Shown here piece by piece: positions 49,153 through 56,900 of a DNA stretch of 64,000 nt. The notes beneath the pieces are model-generated. The model was not told the DNA's origin, made no database searches, and saw only the letters and a list, made by a program, of their open reading frames with translations. The translations under genes and the position numbers were made by a program. The stretch comes from Aurantiochytrium sp. KH105 (taxonomy: Eukaryota; Sar; Bigyra; Thraustochytrida; Thraustochytriidae), in NCBI GenBank assembly GCA_003116975.1, contig BGKB01000091.1:186001-250000 (forward strand). Direction: 5' to 3'. Within the stretch, counting starts at the first letter, position 1. Each line of letters begins with the position of its first letter.

Positions 49153-49467
49153 GAGCCACTAACTTGGCGAGCGCGTCCAAGGCCGCCTTTCCGCGCGCAC
49201 GGACGAAGGGCGGCGAGCGAGAGATAGCCCGGGAGGGAGATCGAGGACGCCTTGGGATCCGCGCGCGAGCTCGGGAAAGCGACCTCCGCGGTAGGCGCTG
49301 CTGCGCGAAATTGCTCTCTTGAAAAGTAGTGGGGAGAGCGCGGCACGTGTCGACGTAGCCGCTGTCGCCACCGCCCAGTCCATCACAGCGTAGCGAGCGA
49401 CGAGCGCGAGGCAGAAGCTGCACCGCCTAGGGTCCCAGTCTAGCGCACTCAGCAAGCGGTAAAAACC

Positions 49468-51087
49468 ATGGAGAGCCTTCAGGAATCTTCGCACGTGGAA
49501 TCGTGGTCCACGGGACACTTTGACGCGACTCTGTTGGCAAACTCGCTAAAGGTGGGCTTCATCCCTGCTGAAAACCTTGTGCATTGCACGCATGCTCTTG
49601 TCAAGATCCTCGTGCAGGACGCAGAAGAGTCAGAATCCACTTCTTTGTACGGAGATGCTGGTGCCGTGGTGGGCGCGCCGTCGAGCCCGCCTGGTTCAGG
49701 CGACATGCTTGATATTGGCGGCTTGGGCGCCAGCAACCCAGAGCCTTCGGGCGTGAACGTTATGCTCGTCCAGGATATGGGTGGCGTCACCGTCATCGTG
49801 AACGAGCGCTACCACGAGTTGCTCCGTCAGTGCGGTGTTCTTGACTTCATGCGCTGGGCGCCCGCGCCCTGGCGCGCGCTGCAAATTCACTTGGGGCCCG
49901 ACAGCGCCGATGCACCAGGCATCATTTCTTACCTTTCTTCGATGCTCAGTGAGCGCAACGTCTCGATTCTCAACTTTTCCACCTTCGAGGCCGACCTCAT
50001 TCTCGTTCAAGATCATGATTTGACGAAGGCTCGCGAGCTGCTTGTCGAATGTGGCCACGATGGCGTCACGGGCCTCAAGGAGCAAATGGCGGAAAAGTCG
50101 CACGGGGTGCACTCGTTTGCCGATGCGGACGGAGGTACCTCTGCCGCGGCTGCCGCAGCAGCAGCGGCCAACTCGCGGACCAAGGCTCGGAGCAACTCTA
50201 CGTCTTCGGAAACGATTTCGTCCGCCTCTCTCAATGTGGTGCAAACGCCCCTTGTCCTGGCAACCATTAAACGCGTCATGCTCAAACAGTCCATGTTTGC
50301 ACTTATGAAGCAGCTCACGCGTAACATCGACGCGCAGCTCGCGCGCAGCCAGCAGCAGAGCGTCGTACCCGACGCGGAAGGCCTTGGCTCGGCGGCAACC
50401 TTGTTGCCGCAGTACCTGCAAGCCTCCAACCTGGAGCAAGACTACCTCTGGGCATACTTTAGTACCTTTGAAGAGGTTTCTCTCCTCATTGACGAGCGCG
50501 ACCTAGTCGAGTTTCCAGAAGACGCGCTCGTCGTCTGCCGCGAACGGTACAAGGCTATCCGTCTGGTGGGCAAGGACATTCCCTTTGACGAGACGGGCAT
50601 CGTTAAAATTATGTCAAGCCCCTTTGACCTAGGCGTCCAGCTGCTCAACATGTCGACATACGGCACAAACATTTCTCTTGTCGTCGAGGATTCCGTCGAG
50701 CGCGCTGTCGAGCGCTTGCTCATGGAGCTTAACGGCAAGGATACCAAGGTCTTTGGGCACTACCGCCGCGCGAGCAGTCTCGGAGTGAACGCCGGGGGTT
50801 TTCATAGCCGCCAACCCCTGCACATGTCCCTGCAGCAGCTTCAGCTTCAGCACTCGCAACAACGTCAGCAGCAGCCTCTGCACGGCTTGCGTTCTGCTGG
50901 TGCTGGAAACGCTGGAGGTCTTAACACCTCACCTTCGCAAAATCATTCTGGCGTGCCCTTTGCAACGGGTGCTTCGCATGGTTCGCGCTTTGTCCATGGC
51001 TCCGACTTTGGAGCTGGGGCTCGAACAAGCGGACTTAACCAGCACTCGCAGTCAAGACCTATGCCAGTCATGATGGAGCATCGGTAA
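49468..51087 (+). CDS. CASTOR1/2-like tandem ACT-domain protein
   Basis: 539 residues. In animals CASTOR proteins bind arginine and release inhibition of mTORC1 by GATOR2. This protein has two ACT-rich halves. The first (about 20-195) contains LILVQDHDL preceded by ILNFSTFEAD, matching the 'LSTYQTDFILVREQDL' region of CASTOR. The second (about 315-425) contains ISLLI-type LLIDERDL, IPFDETGIVKIMSSPF and NMSTYGTNISLVVED, corresponding to the FDECGIV and STFNFD elements. Ala- and Ser-rich inserts (about 215-250) and a Gln-rich disordered C-terminus (445-539) are extra to the ~330-residue animal protein. Whether it senses arginine in this organism is not known; ligand residues need alignment. The start is the first ATG, in context AACCATGG. 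Confidence 0.75.
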   Translation: MESLQESSHVESWSTGHFDATLLANSLKVGFIPAENLVHCTHALVKILVQDAEESESTSLYGDAGAVVGAPSSPPGSGDMLDIGGLGASNPEPSGVNVMLVQDMGGVTVIVNERYHELLRQCGVLDFMRWAPAPWRALQIHLGPDSADAPGIISYLSSMLSERNVSILNFSTFEADLILVQDHDLTKARELLVECGHDGVTGLKEQMAEKSHGVHSFADADGGTSAAAAAAAAANSRTKARSNSTSSETISSASLNVVQTPLVLATIKRVMLKQSMFALMKQLTRNIDAQLARSQQQSVVPDAEGLGSAATLLPQYLQASNLEQDYLWAYFSTFEEVSLLIDERDLVEFPEDALVVCRERYKAIRLVGKDIPFDETGIVKIMSSPFDLGVQLLNMSTYGTNISLVVEDSVERAVERLLMELNGKDTKVFGHYRRASSLGVNAGGFHSRQPLHMSLQQLQLQHSQQRQQQPLHGLRSAGAGNAGGLNTSPSQNHSGVPFATGASHGSRFVHGSDFGAGARTSGLNQHSQSRPMPVMMEHR

Positions 51088-52011
51088 TGAATTCCATCCG
51101 TTCCGAGCTACCAGGCAATCGAGTCATGCGCATGGTACACGGATAAAAGGACGAAAGCGAAGATGGGACCAATTTATTTCGCATCAGACAAACGCAGACA
51201 CACGGAACGGGAAATCGCAGAAGGCTCTCTTTCGACTCTGCGCTAATAAAAACACGTACACACAGCCGTTTTTCAGTAGATGTCCTTTCCACTGGCGATT
51301 CGTCGCATCATTTTGGGAGTAGAATGCGCTAGCAAGAGAACTTTGCCAAGTCTCTTTTCCCAGCAGAAACAATTCTTTGGAACACTTTTGTCCCTCCCAT
51401 CCATTCTTCTCTTTCTCTCGTTTCCTCGGCAAGCAAGCTGTTGCGTCGCCGTCAAGCAATTTGCTCAAGGCGTTCGCACACCCCTCCCCCCCCACGCGTG
51501 GCCCGTTTTACCTTTGACCATGTGGCCGAGACGTGGGCAGCTGAACAAACTCTCAAAGCAATAAACAATTTCTTTTCTTCTACATTTCATGCCTTTCTTC
51601 GCAGGCGGGATATTATAGAAGAGAAGCACATTCGTGGCGCCTGGCCCAGGCATGGGCTTCCATACTAGAATGTATCCGCGTGTATGCAAAGACGCGACGA
51701 AGATACTTTCTCTTGCTGATTCATTGATACTGATTGTGAAATCGCAGGAACATCAACGCAACTGGGGACTTTCTTATTTTTGTGCCGCTTCCGCATTTCT
51801 TTTTGTAAAACGTGGTACGGAAAGTGCTACGAAACGCAAAATAAACAAACTCTCAATTATTCTTTTCATGACGAATGATCCACCTATCATCGCACCTCAC
51901 TCACGAACGAGGGGGTGCCTTTCTTGGGGAAGAAAAAATGTAAGAAATTTACGTGATCCTTGTTCGCAATCTTATTTGTGAAGGCTGCGCGATCCTTGTT
52001 CGTACAAAAAT
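51088..52011. other. convergent intergenic region
   Basis: 3' flanks of the CASTOR-like and PRA1-like genes. More AT-rich than other spacers, with a C-rich run at 51483-51492. No gene or RNA recognised. Confidence 0.6.
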
Positions 52012-53148
52012 TTACGCAATCTTGTTCTTGGCCTGGGGCAGAATTGCGGCAGCACGCGCTGGGATGTGCAAATGCACATTCGGTCGGTTCTTCTGGATGC
52101 CCTTGCTGCTCGGAGCGCCGCCGTTGCTCTCACGTTCCGCATCATCGGTGTCAAAGTTGGGGGTTCGCTTCTGCGCTGCAGTCACCTCATTGATGGCCGG
52201 ACCACTCTCATCCTCGTCTTCGGCCTTGGACTCTTTCACTGTGCCGACCTGGGATAGAGCGTTGGTGGCTTCCTCTGTATGCTCCTCCGGCTCTTCAACA
52301 ATGGTCTGCTCAGCCCACATGTTGCGCGCCGCGAGCCCAGATGCGCGGCTTGCCTTGCGCTCACGCTGAATGACCTGACGGCGACGCGCCGCGTACGCCT
52401 CATTGCGCGCGCGACGAGTGTTCTCGTCCATTGTGTTGTGCATGGTGAAGGAATCCGATGTTGCAGCTGTCGCCGCTGCCGACGTGGTCCCAGATGTGTA
52501 AGAGACGGCCGACCCGAATCCCAAGTCTGCGGATGGAGCGTACAGCTTGACGCGCTCCGTTGAGAGCCCACCGTCCTCGACGTCGAGTGGGCTTGCTTGC
52601 AGTGGAGTTCCCATTGTGCCAAAGCGACTGCGCGTGCTCTGCGGGCGCAACACGGCGTGCGCGCCTACAAGTAGCGCAATCGAAGCGCAAAAGACAATGG
52701 TGGGCAAAAGCGAAGCCCCAAAGACGAGCTCCATGACAATCACTTTGGCCGGCAGCAAGACGGCGAACATGCGCTTCTTCTCGGCGTGGTCAAAGGATCG
52801 ACCAAAAATGCGGAATGGTCGCAGGTACAGATGCTGGAACATGTACACGGCTTGAAAAAATGAACCAAAAATCAGAAAAAAGGGCGTCGTTGACCAAAGA
52901 ATTGTCATTGCGGCCAAGAGACCCACGGTAACGAGCGCATAATTGACACGATAGTAGTGCAAGTTGACCGCAACTCGTTTCTTGAGCACGTCGACGTCAC
53001 GCTTGGGTAGCGTGCGAATGTCCAGGAACTCCAACCAGTCTCGCCTCTCCGTCTTGTAAAGCATCTGTCCGTACGAGATTACCTCGCGAAGGTTCTCCAC
53101 GAAGCGCACATGGCTCGAGCGCCGAAAGACGTCGTCAAACCCCGGCAT
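52012..53148 (-). CDS. PRA1/prenylated Rab acceptor-family membrane protein
   Basis: 378 residues from ATG 53148. The family acts in ER-Golgi vesicle traffic, releasing prenylated Rabs from GDI. Landmarks: FLDIRTLPKRDVDVLKKRV, then NLHYYRVNY (PRA1 signature 'R...NL.YF..NY') at 62-70, followed by paired hydrophobic hairpins at about 71-103 and 127-168 with a basic loop between. The C-terminal half (170-378) is an unusual Ser/Glu/Arg-rich, probably disordered extension; typical PRA1 proteins are about 180-200 residues. In-frame Mets further upstream (to 53754) lead an Arg/Ala-rich stretch that overlaps the neighbour's 5' region and looks non-coding. Divergent from the RGS-DENN gene. Confidence 0.75.
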   Translation of the reverse strand: MPGFDDVFRRSSHVRFVENLREVISYGQMLYKTERRDWLEFLDIRTLPKRDVDVLKKRVAVNLHYYRVNYALVTVGLLAAMTILWSTTPFFLIFGSFFQAVYMFQHLYLRPFRIFGRSFDHAEKKRMFAVLLPAKVIVMELVFGASLLPTIVFCASIALLVGAHAVLRPQSTRSRFGTMGTPLQASPLDVEDGGLSTERVKLYAPSADLGFGSAVSYTSGTTSAAATAATSDSFTMHNTMDENTRRARNEAYAARRRQVIQRERKASRASGLAARNMWAEQTIVEEPEEHTEEATNALSQVGTVKESKAEDEDESGPAINEVTAAQKRTPNFDTDDAERESNGGAPSSKGIQKNRPNVHLHIPARAAAILPQAKNKIA

Positions 53149-53944
53149 TTTCTCCCTTGCGTCTGAAAACGCACAACAAATCGTCGATTGATCGCCCTTG
53201 CGAAATCCACCCGTCGCGCTTGCTCGCCCGCTTGCGTGCCGCGCCGCCCCACGCCTCTTCAGAACTGGTTCTACGTGCCGAGGAGCCCGGCACTGCTCCC
53301 CGAGGAAAATGACGTGGCTGGCGAGTGTTGCACGGCTTCCCCGAGTTCCGACCGCCTGCACCCACCCACGCGCGACGTGCGCGCGCGCGCCTCGCTGCTC
53401 TGCGTTCCTGGTTTCCCGCGCGGTGGTCCCTGCCGCCTTCGTGCGTCCTTTCGTCTCTGCCGATCTCCTGCCGTCTGTCGCTCTGCTCTGCGAGCTCGCA
53501 GCGGTCGCTCGCATCGCCGAAGAAAGCGCGCGGGAAGGAGAGCCGTTGGCGAATCGGGGTTGCGCAGCCTGTGTAGGAAATCCGGGAGCGGAGGTCGGAA
53601 GTCCGGGCTCGTTCGAGGATACGACGCGACGACATTCCCGCTTCGCAGCAAGGCCGCGAGCGACAGCGGCGGCGCGCATCGTGGCGGCGTGTCTTGGAGC
53701 GGCCGCAGCGCGTCGCGGCGCCGGGGAAGCCGCAGAGACCGTCCGTCCAGCCACCTGGCCAGCGGTCGTGGAAGCGAGCGAGCGGGCGAGCGGGCGAGCG
53801 GCATTCGTTCATCCAGCCTGCAGCCATCGGTCGGCTCGCGCGGCGGTTTGAACCCGGCTGGCACCACGGACGTCGAGGTTCTTCTGCGCTGCGCCGAGCT
53901 GCGCGGGGCCGCAGCGCTATTCTGCGCAAGGCGGGTCGGAAGCC
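53149..53944. other. divergent intergenic region, PRA1-like and RGS-DENN genes
   Basis: 796-base head-to-head spacer of high GC. Long frames exist on both strands but are Arg/Ala/Ser-rich and resemble no family. Promoters of both genes are expected here. Confidence 0.5.
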
Positions 53945-56900
53945 ATGGCCCGCAGAGAAGCGGAGTCGTACATGTGGGCTCGCGGCGAGGAAGACCAGCT
54001 GGGACGTCGTGCATCCAGACCTGGGGCTCTAGAAACCTCATCGTTGTCTCATCCAGGGTCAGGATCAGAGGCAGAGATGAGGGGAAGAAGCTTTGTCGAG
54101 TCGAGCTCCGTAATGTCGGGAACTTCGACGTCCGTCATGCACAACGACGAGCTAGGCGAGTTTGAGGATGACGACGAGGAAGCGGAGAGGGCCGCCTACG
54201 AAATGGCCCTCAACGAAGACAGCGGCGAGACCATTGAAAGTCTCGACGAGGTCCCCTTCAACTTTGTTATTCACGATCCACAGGCCAGCCTCTTTCTCTT
54301 TGAATATCTCTCGCAGGGCACCAAGCTGGACCTGCTTATGTTTTGGATGAGTGTCGAGGAGTACAAGCAGTCTGTGGGCCAGATTCGCTCCTTGACGACC
54401 CAGGCCGAGAAAATTTGGGAACGCTACTTTGATCGCGAGCCCAACATCCTCTCTCTTGTCGAGACGCGCGACCCCTTTTACTCGCGGAGCGCTGATCTTG
54501 AGCGCATCAAGAAAATGGTGAAAAGATCCGTGCCTATTCTCGACCTCTTTTCTTCGGCGCAACACTATGTCGAGGCAGAGCTACGATACCTTTATCGCAC
54601 CGGCTTTCGAGAGAGCTCGTCCTTTCGAGCGCTTGTTACCCAACTCAAAGGCTCGCGCAAGGTCAACGTTCACCAGGTACTCGACTCGGAGCGATATTCT
54701 CCGTTTTTTGCGCGCTACATACAGAAAAATTTGCGTGGTCACTTTGGCAACTATCTTTTCCTCGTCGAGGCCAACGATAACTATCGCGCGCGTGCGCATG
54801 CGCGAGCCACTGGCATCCCAACGCGCCTCGGCACGTACAGCTCGACGAGCTCTTTCCCACCGCGGCGTGGATCGCTTGGCAACGCGAGTGGTCTAAGTGT
54901 GAGTATCGGGGCAACATCGCCGGCCCAGACCGCCAAGGCGCCCCTCGGTCGGACGCGCTCGCAAGGCCCTAATGACGCCCCCGGGCGGCCCCTCAGCGCG
55001 CGGCGCTCCGAGGATATGGCCGATGGCCATCGACTTTTACGGCAACGGTCCGAGCTTCCTTCCGTAAATACACCACGCTGCGCAGGCAATGTCGAGGGCC
55101 AAGGCAGGCCACGTTCCTTGATGTCGCGCCGCGACACATTTGCACCGCAGCGCGACCAGAACCGACCTTCGTCCATTATCGACATGCTCCCCGTGAGCGC
55201 CGCGCCCTCTTCCGCGGCGCTAGAGCTGCGCATGGAACGCCAATACCTCCTCGACTTGCTCGATGCCGCATACGGGATCCTCGACAAGTATTTGAGTCGA
55301 AGCTCGAGCGTCGAGGCTACACTTGTGAGCGACAATGCGAAGCGTGCGGCTTCACAGCAGCTCGAGGAGATTGCTGCCGAGCTGGGTGGTTCGACAGGGA
55401 AGCTCGCGTCGGTGAGCAGCTTTGCTTCGATCAGCGCCAACCGAGCCATCCTGGACCAGCTTGCGCATCAGCTGGAAAACGTCTTTGTACTCTCTCAGCA
55501 AGATGTCTTGCGTTGGATGCAAGACACTGTCTTCCCCGCCTTTCGCGAAAGCGAAGGATACGCTGCGCTGATTGCACTTATAGAGGAGGAAAACTCTGAA
55601 GCGCACCGCACGCGAAACCGTCTGAGCCTTATTTTGCACGGACGCATCTACTCGGAACGTCTCTTGGTGCTTCCCCTGCCGCCTCGCCCAGTGTCGGACG
55701 CCAAAGCTGCCGAAGCCGCAGACGCCATGATTCGCGTCGATTCCGAGTCGCGTGGTCTCGCATCAAGTGGAAGCAATTCTCGCCTCAAGGGCAGCAATGG
55801 CGGCATGAAGGGCCTCAATCGAAACAATTCTCTTATGGCAGGGTCAACCGGTTCCTTGAAGAGTTTCTTCAGGTCGCACTCGATGGGCAAGATGAACAAA
55901 CATGCATCCGTCGTGGATCTTGCAACGCTGCGTCGCAGACAAATGAGTCTCGCAAACTCTTCAATTTCGAAGTCGCGCCGGGAACGTGACGGTGTATCGA
56001 CCTCGCGTCGACGCCACTCGAGCTTTCTGTGGAATGGGTCTCGCGAGGGTGACGAGGAGGTCCCCATCGTGTCCGGGGTGGTCAAGCTCACGTGCGACCT
56101 CTTGGCAAACGAACGTCTTTTGGAAGCTAACCCAATGGTTTGTGACTGCGAGTGCCACTTTACATGCTCCGAGGCGAAATGTACGTGCTCGTGCGCGAGT
56201 CCCTCCCTGTCCTTTCGAGGAGGTGGCCTTCTCTTTCGCACGCGGACAGAAATGACGCTCGACCCAAACCACGCCGTGGCCGCTGCGGGTGCTGATGGTG
56301 TCCGGGCAGAGAACCTTGGCGGTTTTCGCGGCCGGAATCACAGTTTTGACGAGGAAGAGGACACAGACGAGGAGGATACGGACGGCTACGATGATGAAGA
56401 GGACATGCTCGATGACGAGGAGGAGGACAGCCCGCATCAGCACGTTGATAGCGCCTCGTCCCATTATGCCAGAGATGGTGGCCGTCACGTCAAATTCGAA
56501 CATGCGCACTTTAAAGGCATCGAAAGTCTCGAAAACCTTTCGGGCCTTCCGCCTGACCTGCACGCGTACATGCTGCCCCTTGGACTCCAGGTCCGCGTCG
56601 TCGATCTTGAGAATGCGGACTGGGCATCAAGCGATCATCTCAAGGTGAATCTTTGGATCCGTCCGAGTGCCGATCCTGAAAATATCTCTGGGTACATTTT
56701 GCCCTCGCCACGACCGCGCCGATCGTTCACCCGCATTACAGTGAGGGATGTGGTTGGAGAAGACGGTCTGCAATTGACGGCGGCAGATATGTCAACGGAA
56801 ATTTGCCACGTGCGCGAGCAGCGCATGAATGCCGCGGAGCGCAAAAGGTGGATCTCGCGTGTCCGGGAACAGGTGATGGCCATGACTCCGGCGCCTACGA

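Larger units (their letters stand above)
47694..49467. other. divergent intergenic region, FCF1 and CASTOR-like gene
   Basis: 1.8 kb head-to-head spacer. It contains a (GAAA)n run (48864-48920), a GCAC run (49126-49152) and GCC-rich stretches near 48545-48590. Frames translate as Arg/Ala/Ser low-complexity. No gene recognised; promoters of both flanking genes are expected here. Confidence 0.55.

Noticed and set aside
52012-53754. 580-residue version of the PRA1-like protein starting at 53754
   Set aside because: The first ~200 residues are Arg/Ala/Ser low-complexity in the divergent promoter region; the domain starts right after ATG 53148.
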